Origin: Pseudomonas fluorescens
GTDB taxonomy: Bacteria > Pseudomonadota > Gammaproteobacteria > Pseudomonadales > Pseudomonadaceae
Reading direction: 5' to 3'
Length of the DNA stretch: 64,000 nucleotides
Assembly: GCF_902498185.1 (NCBI RefSeq)
Contig: NZ_CABVIX010000010.1
Location: 124,001-188,000 of the forward strand
In this document: in pieces, positions 7,930-17,643 of the stretch
How positions within the stretch are numbered: the first letter of the stretch is position 1
Layout of the letters: every line of letters starts with the position of its first letter
The notes under the pieces: model-generated
Database searches by the model: none
Told to the model about the DNA's origin: nothing
What the model saw: the letters and a program-made list of their open reading frames with translations, nothing else
Translations under genes and position numbers: made by a program

Positions 7930-9294
7930 ATGAATACAACCAAGAGTCTGCTGAAGGCCGGTGTGCTGGGCCTGTCCCTGCTGGCGACCAGCGTCATGGC
8001 TGCGGTTTCTGCCGACGAGGCGGCCAAGCTCGGGGCTACCCTGACACCGATGGGGGCCGAGAAAGCCGGTAACGCCGACGGTTCGATCAGCGCGTGGCAG
8101 CCGTTGGCGAAAACCGCTGGCAGTGCCGACGCCAAGGGTTTCCTCTCCGATCCGTACGGCAACGAAAAGCCCAGGTTCACCATCACCGCGCAGAATGTCG
8201 AGCAGTACAAGGACAAGCTCTCGCCCGGGCAGCTGGCGATGTTCAAGCGCTACCCCGAGACCTTCAAGATCCCGGTGTACCCCACCCACCGCGGCTCCAC
8301 CGTGCCGGATGAGGTGTTTGCCGCCATCAAGGAAAACGCCACCCGGACTACCCTGGTCGAAGGTGGCAACGGCCTGAACAATTTCAAGACCGCCGTGCCG
8401 TTCCCGATACCCAAGTCGGGCCTTGAGGTGATCTGGAACCACATCACCCGTTATCGCGGGGGAAGTGTGACCCGCTTGGTAACCCAGGCCACGCCGCAGC
8501 CCAATGGCTCCTACAGCCTGGTGTACTTCCAGGACCAGTTCGTGTTTCGCGACAAGGTAAAGGACTACGACCCCAACAACCCAGGGAACGTACTCTTCTA
8601 CTTCAAGCAGAAGGTGAACGCGCCCGCGCGCCTGGCCGGTACCGTGTTGCTGGTCCATGAGACTCTCGACCAGGTCAAGGAGCCCCGCAAGGCCTGGATC
8701 TACAACGCCGGCCAGCGCCGCGTCCGCCAGGCACCGCAGGTATCCTACGACGGCCCGGGTACCGCGGCCGACGGCCTGCGCACTTCCGACAACCTGGACA
8801 TGTACAACGGCGCGCCAGACCGCTACGACTGGAAGCTCGAGGGCAAGAAGGAGCTGTTCATCGCTACCAACAGCTACAAGCTGGACTCGACCAGCCTCAA
8901 GTACGCCGACATCCTCAAGCCCGGGCACATCAACCAGGACCTTGCCCGTTACGAGCTGCGCCGTGTGTGGCATGTGGTCGCGACGCTCAAGTCTGGCCAG
9001 CGGCATATCTATGCCAAGCGTGATTTCTACATTGACGAAGACACCTGGCAGGCGGCGGTGATCGACCAGTATGACGGCCGCGGGCAACTGTGGCGCGTGT
9101 CCGAGGCGCATGCCCAGGACTACTACAACGCCCAGGTACCGTGGTACACGCTCGAGACCATCTACGACCTGCAGTCGGGCCGTTATCTGGCGCTGGGCAT
9201 GAAGAACGAAGAGAAGCGCGCCTACGATTTCGGCTTCACCGCCAGCAAGGCAGACTTCCAGCCTGCCGCGCTGCGCCAGGAGGGTGTGCGCTAG
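7930..9294 (+). CDS. DUF1329 family exported protein
   Basis: Periplasmic DUF1329 protein of 454 residues; the fold belongs to the LolA/LolB-like lipid-binding superfamily in published descriptions of the family, so a lipid-carrier role is plausible. Seen: a signal peptide with basic MNTTKSLLK, a hydrophobic core and an A-x-A type end near residue 25, and no other membrane segment. A TTG 7 codons earlier is in frame, but the ATG at 7930 has an AGGA site about 11 bases upstream. It forms an operon with DUF1302. A lipid ligand is inference from the partner ligase and the fold. Confidence 0.87.
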   Translation: MNTTKSLLKAGVLGLSLLATSVMAAVSADEAAKLGATLTPMGAEKAGNADGSISAWQPLAKTAGSADAKGFLSDPYGNEKPRFTITAQNVEQYKDKLSPGQLAMFKRYPETFKIPVYPTHRGSTVPDEVFAAIKENATRTTLVEGGNGLNNFKTAVPFPIPKSGLEVIWNHITRYRGGSVTRLVTQATPQPNGSYSLVYFQDQFVFRDKVKDYDPNNPGNVLFYFKQKVNAPARLAGTVLLVHETLDQVKEPRKAWIYNAGQRRVRQAPQVSYDGPGTAADGLRTSDNLDMYNGAPDRYDWKLEGKKELFIATNSYKLDSTSLKYADILKPGHINQDLARYELRRVWHVVATLKSGQRHIYAKRDFYIDEDTWQAAVIDQYDGRGQLWRVSEAHAQDYYNAQVPWYTLETIYDLQSGRYLALGMKNEEKRAYDFGFTASKADFQPAALRQEGVR

Positions 9295-9311
9295 GCCAGC
9301 GGCACTTCGAA

Positions 9312-9331
9312 CGCCCCGGCCGTCCGGGGCG
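9312..9331 (+). terminator. stem-loop after the DUF1329 gene
   Basis: Perfect 8-bp stem CGCCCCGG (9312-9319)/CCGGGGCG (9324-9331) with a 4-base loop, 17 bases after the DUF1329 stop and without a T-run. The remaining spacer to the regulator (9332-9534) shows no other gene. Confidence 0.5.
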
Positions 9332-9534
9332 CTCGATGATCCTTGCCGGAGCGGGGCTGGTCCCGCAGGTTTTCGCTGCTCCCTGTGCATTCCCGCATGT
9401 TTTCAATCCGCCCTGTTGCTTTTTGTCGTAGTCTTTTTCCTCTCACCTCTGCAATCATCTTCAAATACCCCGCTCAACCCGCTAGTCTCGCTCAGGTCCA
9501 TCTGCCGAAGTTTCCCCAACCGAACGAGCCGGCC

Positions 9535-12255
9535 ATGACCGATCTGTCCCCTGTCCAAGGCTTCAGCAGCCAGGCCCTCGGCCTGCTGGACGGGCGTTTC
9601 TATCGGCCGCCGCTGCCAGCAGGGCACGTCGCGCGTCCGCGATTGTGCCAGCGCCTGCAGGCTGGCGTGGACGGGCGACTGTTGCTGGTCAACGCGCCGG
9701 CCGGCTTTGGCAAAAGCTCACTGGCCATCGAGTTCAGCCAAGGCCTGCCCGCGCATTGGCGCAGCCTGTGGCTCGGGTTGAGCCAGCGCGACAGCGATCC
9801 CGGACGGTTCCTCGAGCGCTTGCTCGAAGGCCTGCAACAATACTGTCCGGCGCTGGGCAGCCAGGCCATGGGGCTGCTGAGAATGCGCCAGCGCCACCAG
9901 CCATTCGCGTTCGAAGAATGGCTGGACGGGCTGCTCGATGAGCTGGCGCTTTACCTGCAACCCAATGCCCCCTTGCTGCTGGTGCTCGATGACTACCACC
10001 TGGCCCAGGGCCCGGTGCTCGACCGTTGCCTGCAGTTTTTCATCAATCACCTGCCGGTGGGACTGGTGCTGCTGGTCACCAGCCGCCAGCGCCCCGACTG
10101 GCACCTGGCGCGGCTGCGACTGTCACGCCATCTGGTCGAGCTCAACGAGCAAGACCTTCGCCTGACCGCCGATGAGTCCTTGGCCGTGATCGGTCATCAG
10201 CCCACCGGTTTGCGCGGCCAGGCGCTGGACAACCTGATCCAGCGCAGCGATGGCTGGGTCGCCGGTTTGCGTTTCTGGCAACTGGCGGCCGGTGAGTCGG
10301 GCGACGACACGGCCATGCCCCAGGCGCTTCATGGCGGCGAGGGACTGATCCGGGACTACTTGCTCGAAGAAGTCATCGATATCCTGCCACCCGACGTGCA
10401 CAGCTTCCTGTATGACACCGCCTGCCAGGAGCGTTTCTGCGCCGAGCTGTGCGATGCGCTGCGGGGCGGTTGCGACAGCGCTGCAATCTTGCAGTACCTG
10501 CAGGCTCACCAAGTGTTTCTGGTGCCACTGGACGAGCACGGCCAGTGGTTCCGCTACCACCACCTGTTTTCCGACTTGCTGCGCAGCCGCCAGGCCAGTG
10601 AGTCGCTGGCCAGCCTGCACCTGCGCGCCTGCCGCTGGTTCGAGGCCCAGGGCCTGCTCGACGAAGCCGTCGAGCAGGCCTTGCGTGCGGGGCATCTGGA
10701 TGTGGCGGCCGACCTGGTGCAGAGCCTGTCCGAGGAGCAACTCCTGGCCGAGCAGAACGTCGGCATGCTGCTGCGCTGGAAGATGGACCTGCCCGACAGC
10801 CTGCTCGTCAGCACGCCGCGGCTGATCGTGCTGTACAGCTGGGCGCTGGGGCTTGCCTGCCAGCTCGACGCCGCCGAAGAACTGGCCAGCCACCTGAGCC
10901 GCTTTCTGCCGGCGCCGTCGGCCACCGCGCAAAAATCCATGCTGGCCCAGTGGCTGGCGCTCAGCGGCGTGATCGCCCGGGGGCGGGGCGAACGCGAGCG
11001 CACCCTGGCCTACTGCGGTGAAGCGCTGGAGAGCTTGCCCTTCAAGCGTTATGGACAGCGTCTGGTATGCCTGTCGACCTTGTCCAACCTGGCCATTGCC
11101 GATGGCGATTTCTGGCGCGCGCGGCGCTGGAACCGGGAGGCGCTGGAACTGGCGCAGCGGGTCGACAATCCACTGTTCGAAGCCATGGCTCACTATGACC
11201 GCGCCCGCGTGCTGCACGCCCGGGGCGAGGTACTGCGCGCCCTGGATGAAGTGCGCCAGGGCCTGCAGCGCTTGCAGGGGCTGTCGGCGCAGCGTCTGTA
11301 TGCCGTCCGGGCGCGGCTGACCTTGTACGAGGGGTTTCTGCTCGCCACGCGCCTGCAGCCTGCTCAGGGACGCAGCCGCCTGCGCGCGGGCCTGAGCGAA
11401 GCGAGAGCCTGCCGCGATATCAGCGTGCTGATCGGCCATTGCGTGATCGCCTCCCTCGAAGGAAGGGAGGGGCGCTTTGCCGACGCCTTCGCCGAGTTGG
11501 CCGAGGCCGAGCGGCTGATGCACATCTGGGATGTACCGCCCATCTTCTACCTTGCAATGATCACGCTGGTGAAATGCGAGCTCTGGCTGGCTCAGGGCCG
11601 CACTGATCTCGCCGAATCCTGGCTGCTGCGCCTCGGGCAGACCTACGGTGGCGACCAGGCCGCGGCCGCGCCCGAATTCCATCCCTTGCTGCCCTTGCAC
11701 ATCGAGCTGCAGCAGGCCTTGCTCGAGCGCAGCCAGGGCCATGTGGCCGCGTCGGGGCGGCGCCTGCAGGCGCTGGTTGAACGCGGGCAGGCGAGTGGCG
11801 GATTGATGCTCAGTGTCAGCGCGCTCTGCCAGTGGATCGGCCTGCTGCTGGCCAATGACCGTGAGGTGCAGGCGCGCGGATTGCTGACGGTGGCCCTGGA
11901 GGCGGGGCGGGGCGGGGCGTTGCAACCGTTCCAGCGGCTGATCGAGGAGCAGCCGCAATGGCTGCGAGAGCAGTTGGGCGGGCATCCGGCAGGCCCGCTC
12001 CGGGCCAGCCTGCTGGCGCTGTTGCCCCAGGGGCGGCCGCCGCCTGTCGGGGGGATCGGCGAGAGTCTGAGCAGCCGCGAAATGGCCGTGCTTGAACTGA
12101 TCGCCCAAGGCTGCTCCAACCAGCAGATCAGCGAGCGGCTGTTCATTTCCCTGCACACTGTCAAGACCCACGCCAGTCATATCAACAGCAAGCTTGGCGT
12201 CGAGCGGCGAACCCAGGCCGTGGCGCGGGCAAAGGCTCTGGGCTTGCTGGCCTAG
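9535..12255 (+). CDS. LuxR-family ATP-dependent regulator (LAL/MalT-like)
   Basis: Large STAND-type transcription activator of 906 residues: an N-terminal NTPase with Walker A APAGFGKSS (54-62) and Walker B LLLVLDDYH, a long helical-repeat middle, and a C-terminal LuxR helix-turn-helix (SSREMAVLELIAQGCSNQQI, ending with HTVKTHASHI). Such proteins bind an inducer, oligomerise with ATP and activate neighbouring genes. The frame is open 64 codons further upstream, but the ATG at 9535 fits the family N-terminus; its ribosome site is weak. Placed directly after ligase-DUF1302-DUF1329, it is the obvious candidate to read the CAAATCA dyads in front of those genes. The inducer is unknown; there is no autoinducer domain. 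Confidence 0.9.
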   Translation: MTDLSPVQGFSSQALGLLDGRFYRPPLPAGHVARPRLCQRLQAGVDGRLLLVNAPAGFGKSSLAIEFSQGLPAHWRSLWLGLSQRDSDPGRFLERLLEGLQQYCPALGSQAMGLLRMRQRHQPFAFEEWLDGLLDELALYLQPNAPLLLVLDDYHLAQGPVLDRCLQFFINHLPVGLVLLVTSRQRPDWHLARLRLSRHLVELNEQDLRLTADESLAVIGHQPTGLRGQALDNLIQRSDGWVAGLRFWQLAAGESGDDTAMPQALHGGEGLIRDYLLEEVIDILPPDVHSFLYDTACQERFCAELCDALRGGCDSAAILQYLQAHQVFLVPLDEHGQWFRYHHLFSDLLRSRQASESLASLHLRACRWFEAQGLLDEAVEQALRAGHLDVAADLVQSLSEEQLLAEQNVGMLLRWKMDLPDSLLVSTPRLIVLYSWALGLACQLDAAEELASHLSRFLPAPSATAQKSMLAQWLALSGVIARGRGERERTLAYCGEALESLPFKRYGQRLVCLSTLSNLAIADGDFWRARRWNREALELAQRVDNPLFEAMAHYDRARVLHARGEVLRALDEVRQGLQRLQGLSAQRLYAVRARLTLYEGFLLATRLQPAQGRSRLRAGLSEARACRDISVLIGHCVIASLEGREGRFADAFAELAEAERLMHIWDVPPIFYLAMITLVKCELWLAQGRTDLAESWLLRLGQTYGGDQAAAAPEFHPLLPLHIELQQALLERSQGHVAASGRRLQALVERGQASGGLMLSVSALCQWIGLLLANDREVQARGLLTVALEAGRGGALQPFQRLIEEQPQWLREQLGGHPAGPLRASLLALLPQGRPPPVGGIGESLSSREMAVLELIAQGCSNQQISERLFISLHTVKTHASHINSKLGVERRTQAVARAKALGLLA

Positions 12256-12363
12256 GCCTCTTTTAAACCGTACCGGTACTCATCTTTGCCAGCGCCCGGC
12301 CGATAACCTGCCCAGCGTGTGCCGGCGCGTGTGCGCCACTTACCAACTCATTCATGGCAGGTC

Positions 12364-13977
12364 ATGTTGATGCTGCAGTACGGGCAAAAAAGTTTTCTGA
12401 TCGTCGATGATTATTCCGACTTTCGCACCGCCACCCGCTCCATGTTGCGCGAGCTCGGTGTGCGTGAGGTGGACACTGCCGACAGCGGCGAGCAGGCCCT
12501 GCGCCTGTGCGCGCAGAAGCGCTATGACTTCATTCTCCAGGACTTCCACCTGGGCGATGGCAAGAAGAACGGCCAGCAAGTCCTCGAGGACCTGATCCTC
12601 GACAAGCTGATCAGCCACGAGTGCGTGTTCGTCATGGTCACCGCCGAGACCAGCCAGGCCATCGTGCTCAGCGCGCTGGAGCACGAGCCGGATGCGTACC
12701 TGACCAAGCCCTTCAACCGCATGGGTTTGGCCCAGCGCCTGGAAAAGCTGGTACAGCGCAAGACTTTGCTCAAGCCGATTCTCCAGGCCCTGGACCGGGC
12801 GCGTCCCGCCGAAGTGCTGGCCGCCTGCGCCGAGTTGTGCAAGCAGGATCCGCGCTTTGCGCCATTGTGCTTGCGCTACCGCGCTGATGCGCTGCGAGAT
12901 CTCGGCAGGGCCGACGAGCTGGAGAAGTTTCTCACCAGCATCCTCGCCAGCCGCGCCACGCCCTGGGCCTACGCCGCGCTGGGCAACCTGATGCTCAAGC
13001 GGGGGCAGTACGAGCAAGCCCAAGGCGTGTTCGAGCAAGCACTCAAGGCCTTCCCGATCATGCCCGGCCTTTACGACGGCATGGCCGAGGCTCTGGTGGC
13101 CCAGGGCGATACGAAGCGTGCCCAGAACATGCTCGAAGAGGCCGTGCGCCTTTCGCCCCTGGCCGTTCGGCGTCAGGCAGCGTTGGGCAAGCTGGCGTTC
13201 GACAACGAGGATTTCGAAGGCGCTTCGAAGGCATTCCGGCATGCCGTCAGCCAAGGCCAGAGTTCACGCTACAAAAACCCGGAGAGCAATCTCGGGCTGG
13301 TCCAGGCGCTGATGAACAAGAACACCGGCAACGGACTCGACGCCCGCACCCGCATCGAGATCAATACAGTGCTTGGTGAGGTTGCCAAGGAGAACGGCGA
13401 GGACCAGGGCCTGCAAGTCCGTGCGCGCCTGATGAAGGCTGCGAGCCTGCAGCAGGGCGGCGACCCTGATACCGCCGCCAAGCTCACTGAGCAAGCCATT
13501 GAGCGCATCGACAAGATGGACCAGTTCTTCTCGGTCGACGCCGCCTTGGCCGTGGCCAGACAGTTGCAGCAATTGGGGCAGGAGTCGGCGGGGACGTCGA
13601 TTCTCAAAGGGTGCGTCGAAACCTACGGCGATGATCCCAAGGTCATCCAGAACGTTGCCAAGCTGACCGACGACCCCACCGTGCTGGGCGCTGTCACCGA
13701 AGCGCTCGAGCTCAACCGCCAAGGCGTGCGCAGCTACCAGAGCGGCCAGCTCGGCGAGGCGCTGGAGATGTTCCGCCGAGCACTGGTACTGCAGCCCAAG
13801 AACATCAGCATAGCCCTCAACACCGCTCAGGCCCTGCTGCGCATGGCCGCCGACGGTGCTTCGGCCGCATTGCTGCAAGAGTGCCGCCAGTGCCTGTCCA
13901 GTGTTGCCGGCATACCCGCCAGCGACAGCCGTTTCGAGCGATTCCGCAAATTGCATATCCGGGCGTTTGGCGCATGA
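12364..13977 (+). CDS. Response regulator receiver protein with TPR-like C-terminal region
   Basis: CheY-like receiver (residues 1-130) fused to about 400 residues of helical repeats. In the receiver, acidic residues D15/D16 (IVDDYSD), the phosphoacceptor D60 (ILQDFHLGDG) and the conserved lysine (LTKPFN) are all present, so it should be phosphorylated. The rest carries TPR-like pairs (ALGNLMLKRGQYEQAQGVF, RAQNMLEEAVRLSPL), and no DNA-binding or enzymatic output domain is visible, so the output is probably protein binding. Start chosen at ATG 12364; a GTG at 12319 and an ATG at 12370 are alternatives. Its stop overlaps the kinase start (ATGA), so the two are coupled. Confidence 0.85.
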   Translation: MLMLQYGQKSFLIVDDYSDFRTATRSMLRELGVREVDTADSGEQALRLCAQKRYDFILQDFHLGDGKKNGQQVLEDLILDKLISHECVFVMVTAETSQAIVLSALEHEPDAYLTKPFNRMGLAQRLEKLVQRKTLLKPILQALDRARPAEVLAACAELCKQDPRFAPLCLRYRADALRDLGRADELEKFLTSILASRATPWAYAALGNLMLKRGQYEQAQGVFEQALKAFPIMPGLYDGMAEALVAQGDTKRAQNMLEEAVRLSPLAVRRQAALGKLAFDNEDFEGASKAFRHAVSQGQSSRYKNPESNLGLVQALMNKNTGNGLDARTRIEINTVLGEVAKENGEDQGLQVRARLMKAASLQQGGDPDTAAKLTEQAIERIDKMDQFFSVDAALAVARQLQQLGQESAGTSILKGCVETYGDDPKVIQNVAKLTDDPTVLGAVTEALELNRQGVRSYQSGQLGEALEMFRRALVLQPKNISIALNTAQALLRMAADGASAALLQECRQCLSSVAGIPASDSRFERFRKLHIRAFGA

Positions 13978-14666
13978 ACCACGATAACCAGGGGCTGGAT
14001 TTTTCCACGGTCATCGCCTCTACCGTGCACGACATGAAAAACTCTCTCGCTGCCCTGACCCAGGCCCACGGCCAGTGGCTGGCGCGGCTGCCCGAGGCTA
14101 TGCGCGAGGGCAGCGAGCAAGGGGTGATCGAACACGAGTTCACCCACCTCAACGGCATGCTGGTGCAGTTGCTCGGGCTGTACAAGCTCGGCGTCAACCA
14201 GTTGCCCATGTGTCCCGATTACCATGAGCTCGACGACTTCATCGAAGCCCAGCTCGCCGCCCACCAGGCAGTGCTCAAGCACCGTGACCTGCTTGCCACG
14301 TGGCGCATCGACACGCCCAACCCGCTGGGATTCTTCGACCGCGAACTGGTCGCCTCCGTCGTCTCCAACATGCTCGACAACGCCATCCGCCACGCCGGGC
14401 ATACCGTGCTGATCGGCATCGAAGAGCAAGGCGAGCAGCTGGTCATCAGCATCAACGACGACGGCCCGGGTTATCCACAGGTCATGCTGGAGCGCCAGCA
14501 GGACTACGTACAGGGCATCGACTACCGCAGCGGCAGCACCGGGCTGGGGCTGTATTTCGCTGCCCGGATCGCAGGGCTGCACGAGCGCAATGGCGTCAAG
14601 GGGCGGATCGAGATTGGCAACGGCGGCGCGTTGGGTGGGGGGTTGTTCAGGTTCTACCTGCCTTGA
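13974..14666 (+). CDS. Soluble sensor histidine kinase
   Basis: Short cytoplasmic histidine kinase (230 residues), almost certainly partner of the overlapping response regulator. Seen: an H-box at H19 (TVHDMKNSL), a helical dimerisation region, then an ATPase domain with N-box NMLDNAIRHAG, G1 box DDGPGY and G2 box GSTGLGLYF. There is no membrane segment, PAS, GAF or other sensor domain before H19, so input must come through another protein or the dimer itself. The ATG overlaps the preceding stop. An in-frame extension of 31 codons inside the regulator gene is judged spurious. Confidence 0.87.
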   Translation: MNHDNQGLDFSTVIASTVHDMKNSLAALTQAHGQWLARLPEAMREGSEQGVIEHEFTHLNGMLVQLLGLYKLGVNQLPMCPDYHELDDFIEAQLAAHQAVLKHRDLLATWRIDTPNPLGFFDRELVASVVSNMLDNAIRHAGHTVLIGIEEQGEQLVISINDDGPGYPQVMLERQQDYVQGIDYRSGSTGLGLYFAARIAGLHERNGVKGRIEIGNGGALGGGLFRFYLP

Positions 14667-14773
14667 GCCCAGTCTGGCTTGCGCCGACAGATTCCAGGGA
14701 ATTTTTCCCCGCTTTTACCCTCCAAGGCTGACACAGATCCGTATTAGATCCGCTTTCAGCCAGGAGCTTGCCA

Positions 14774-15466
14774 ATGTTCACCATGCGTCGTCTGATTCTC
14801 GTCGCTACCGCCGCCGCCGTGATGTCGGGTTGCGCCAGTAATAACCCCTACGATAACCAGGGCCAGGCGCAAGGCTCTACCGGCGTCAGCAAGACCGCCA
14901 AGTATGGCGGTCTTGGGGCCTTGGCCGGTGCCGTCGCCGGCGCCGCGATCGATCACAACAACCGGGGCAAGGGTGCGTTGATCGGCGCCGCAGCCGTGGG
15001 CGCGGCCGCGGCGGGTTATGGCTACTATGCCGACCGCCAGGAAGCCGCGCTGCGCGAAAGCATGGCCAATACGGGCGTCGAAGTGCAGCGTGAAGGCGAT
15101 CAGATCAAGCTGATCATGCCGGGCAACATCACCTTCGCCACCGACTCGGCAAACATCGCCTCAAGCTTCTACTCGCCGTTGAACAACCTGGCGGGCTCGT
15201 TCAAGCAGTTCAACCAGAACACCATCGAGGTGGTGGGCTTCACTGACAGCACCGGCAGCCGTCAGCACAACATGGACCTGTCGCAACGCCGTGCGCAGGC
15301 AGTCAGTACTTACCTGACCTCCCAGGGCGTCGATGCTTCGCGGGTTTCGGTACGCGGCCTGGGTCCTGACCAGCCGGTTGCCAGCAACGCCGACGCCAAC
15401 GGCCGTGCGCAGAACCGCCGCGTCGAGGTCAACCTGAAGCCGATTCCAGGCCAGCAGTACCAGTAA
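14774..15466 (+). CDS. OmpA-family lipoprotein (YiaD-like)
   Basis: Outer-membrane lipoprotein that should bind peptidoglycan through an OmpA C-terminal domain. The 230 residues show a lipobox MSGC (Cys20 lipidated), a Gly/Ala-rich glycine-zipper stretch at about residues 45-95, and an OmpA domain with FTDSTGSRQHN and the closing NRRVEVNL. The ATG at 14774 has a CAGGAG site 7 bases upstream; a TTG two codons earlier is less likely. It follows the kinase by 107 bp and probably has its own promoter. Role: envelope tethering, by family. Confidence 0.92.
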   Translation: MFTMRRLILVATAAAVMSGCASNNPYDNQGQAQGSTGVSKTAKYGGLGALAGAVAGAAIDHNNRGKGALIGAAAVGAAAAGYGYYADRQEAALRESMANTGVEVQREGDQIKLIMPGNITFATDSANIASSFYSPLNNLAGSFKQFNQNTIEVVGFTDSTGSRQHNMDLSQRRAQAVSTYLTSQGVDASRVSVRGLGPDQPVASNADANGRAQNRRVEVNLKPIPGQQYQ

Positions 15467-15488
15467 GCGGCAAGCTGCAAGTCTGAAG

Positions 15489-15518
15489 ACGGGGCAGGCC
15501 AGTGATGGCTTGCCCCGT
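15489..15518. terminator. bidirectional stem-loop between the OmpA-like gene and pta
   Basis: Nearly perfect 12-bp stem, ACGGGGCA plus GCC (15489-15500) pairing with GGC plus TGCCCCGT (15507-15518), around a 6-base loop between convergent genes. Short T/A stretches flank it. Confidence 0.65.
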
Positions 15519-15525
15519 TGTCGTT

Positions 15526-17610
15526 TCAGCGGTTGGCCTGGATGGCGGTGAGGGCGATGGTGTACACGATGTCGTCGACCTGCGCCCCGCGTGGCAGGTC
15601 GTTGACCGGTTTGCGCAGGCCTTGCAGCATCGGGCCCAGGCTCACGCAGTCTGCGCTGCGCTGCACGGCCTTGTGAGTGGTGTTGCCGGTGTTCAGGTCG
15701 GGGAACACGAAGACGGTGGCACGCCCGGCGACCGGGCTGTTGGGCGCCAGCTCCCGGGCGATCTCGGGGTTGGCCGCGGCGTCGTACTGCAGCGGGCCGT
15801 CGATCTGCAGGCTGCGCACGGCTTCCTGCGCAAGCAGGGTTGCCTCGCGGACCTTCTCGACTTCCTCGCCGTTGGACGCCGAATCGCTCGAATAGCTGAT
15901 CATCGCCACCCGTGGCGCGATACCGAAAGCTTTTGCGGAGTCGGCGCTCTGACGCGCAATTTCGGCAAGATCGGCCGCGCTCGGATGCGGGTTCATCACG
16001 CAGTCGCCATACACCAGTACCTGCTCGGGAAACAGCATGAAGAACACCGATGACACCAGGGTGCAGCCCGGGGCCGTCTTGATCAACTGCAAGGCGGGGC
16101 GGATGGTGTTGGCGGTCGAATGCACGAGGCCCGAGACCAGGCCGTCGACCTCATCGAGCGCCAGCATCATGGTGCCGATCACCACCGGGTCTTCGAGCTG
16201 CTGTTCGGCCATGGGGGCGTTCAGGCTCTTGCTCTTGCGCAGGCTCACCATGGGCTCGACGTAGCGCCCACGAATCACGTCCGGGTCAAGGATCTCAAGG
16301 TCCGGAGGCAGACTGATGCCTTGGGCGCTGGCCACGGCCTGCACTTCCTCGGGCTTGGCCAGCAGTACGCAGCGGGCAATACCACGCGCCTGGCAGATGG
16401 CGGCGGCTTGTACGGTCATCGGCTCGGCGCCCTCAGGCAGGACAATTCGCTTGTTGGCCTGCTGGGCACGCTGGATCAGCTGATAGCGGAACACCGCCGG
16501 AGACAACCGCAGCTCGCGTGGGGTGCCACAGCGCCGGTGCAGCCAATCGGCGTCGAGGTGGCCCGCGACAAAGTCAGTGATGAATTCGGCCCGCTCGCGG
16601 TCGTCCACCGGGATTTCGCGGTTGAGCTGGTTGAGCTGCGTGGCGGTGTCGTATGAGCCGGTGCTCACCGAGAGGATCGGCAAGCCGGCCTGCAGCGCAC
16701 CCCGGCATAACTCGAGGATGCGCGGGTCAGGCTTGCTGTCGCTGGTCAGCAGCAGTCCGGCCAGGGGCACCCCGTTGATCGCGGCCAGGCTCACGGCAAG
16801 GATGATGTCGTCGCGGTCGCCTGGTGTCACCACCAGCGTTCCCGGCTTGAGCAGGGGGACCGTGTTGGCCACCGTGCGGGCGCAAATGATGATGGTGTTC
16901 ATGCGCCGCTGCTCGAAGTCGCCGGCATTGAGGACCTGGGCGCCCAGCAGGTCCGCCACATCGCGGGTGCGTGGGGCGTTGAGCTCTGCCTGGAACGGAA
17001 TGCAGCCGAGCAGGCGGAAGTCGTCGCCTCGCAGCAAGGGCGAGTGTTCGCGAAGCCGCGCGGCAAAGTCGGCCATGCTTTCCTGGGTGCGCACCTTGTT
17101 GAGGATCACGCCAAGCACTTTCGGATCGCGGGGGCCACCGAACAGCTGGGCCTGCAGCTCGACCCGTCCGGACAGTTCGCTGAGCACCTCGTTTTCCGGC
17201 GCCGAAACCAGTATCACCTCGGCGTCCAGGCTCTTGGCCAGGTGCAGGTTGACCCGCGCCGCATAGCTGGCATGGCGGGTCGGCACCATGCCCTCGACCA
17301 CCACCACGTCCTTGCCGATGCAGGCTTGGTGATACAGAGTGATGATCTCCTCTAGCAGCTCATCGAGCTGGCCTTCGCCAAGCATGCGCTCAACATGGGC
17401 CAGCCTCAGCGGCGTGGGTGGCTTGATGCCGTGGGTGCGTGCGATCAGCTCGCTGGAACGTTCCGGGCCGGTGTCGCCAGGATGCGGTTGTGCGATCGGC
17501 TTGAAAAAACCTACCTTGAGGCCGGCGCGCTCAAGCGTGCGGACCAGGCCGAGGCTGATCGACGTCAAGCCGACACCAAAGTCGGTTGGCGCGATGAAAA
17601 ATGTCTGCAT
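15526..17610 (-). CDS. pta: Phosphate acetyltransferase
   Basis: Converts acetyl-CoA and phosphate to acetyl phosphate and CoA in acetate metabolism. The 694 residues show the long-form Pta layout: an N-terminal P-loop/BioD-like domain (starts MQTFFIAPTDFGVGLTSISL), a middle DRTGG domain and a C-terminal PTA/PTB catalytic domain from about residue 370 (KRIVLPEGAEP; later SADSAKAFG and MISYSSDSASNG). The ATG at 17610 has a GAGAAG site; the 9-codon upstream extension is not needed. No ackA is adjacent in this window. Acetyl phosphate could also donate to response regulators. Confidence 0.95.
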   Translation of the reverse strand: MQTFFIAPTDFGVGLTSISLGLVRTLERAGLKVGFFKPIAQPHPGDTGPERSSELIARTHGIKPPTPLRLAHVERMLGEGQLDELLEEIITLYHQACIGKDVVVVEGMVPTRHASYAARVNLHLAKSLDAEVILVSAPENEVLSELSGRVELQAQLFGGPRDPKVLGVILNKVRTQESMADFAARLREHSPLLRGDDFRLLGCIPFQAELNAPRTRDVADLLGAQVLNAGDFEQRRMNTIIICARTVANTVPLLKPGTLVVTPGDRDDIILAVSLAAINGVPLAGLLLTSDSKPDPRILELCRGALQAGLPILSVSTGSYDTATQLNQLNREIPVDDRERAEFITDFVAGHLDADWLHRRCGTPRELRLSPAVFRYQLIQRAQQANKRIVLPEGAEPMTVQAAAICQARGIARCVLLAKPEEVQAVASAQGISLPPDLEILDPDVIRGRYVEPMVSLRKSKSLNAPMAEQQLEDPVVIGTMMLALDEVDGLVSGLVHSTANTIRPALQLIKTAPGCTLVSSVFFMLFPEQVLVYGDCVMNPHPSAADLAEIARQSADSAKAFGIAPRVAMISYSSDSASNGEEVEKVREATLLAQEAVRSLQIDGPLQYDAAANPEIARELAPNSPVAGRATVFVFPDLNTGNTTHKAVQRSADCVSLGPMLQGLRKPVNDLPRGAQVDDIVYTIALTAIQANR

Positions 17611-17643
17611 GCGTGCTTCTCGAGATAAGCGGTGCAAAAGATC

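Noticed and set aside
9535..12255. LuxR-type protein as a quorum-sensing receptor
   Set aside because: It has a P-loop NTPase and helical repeats instead of an acyl-homoserine-lactone domain; it is a MalT-like regulator.
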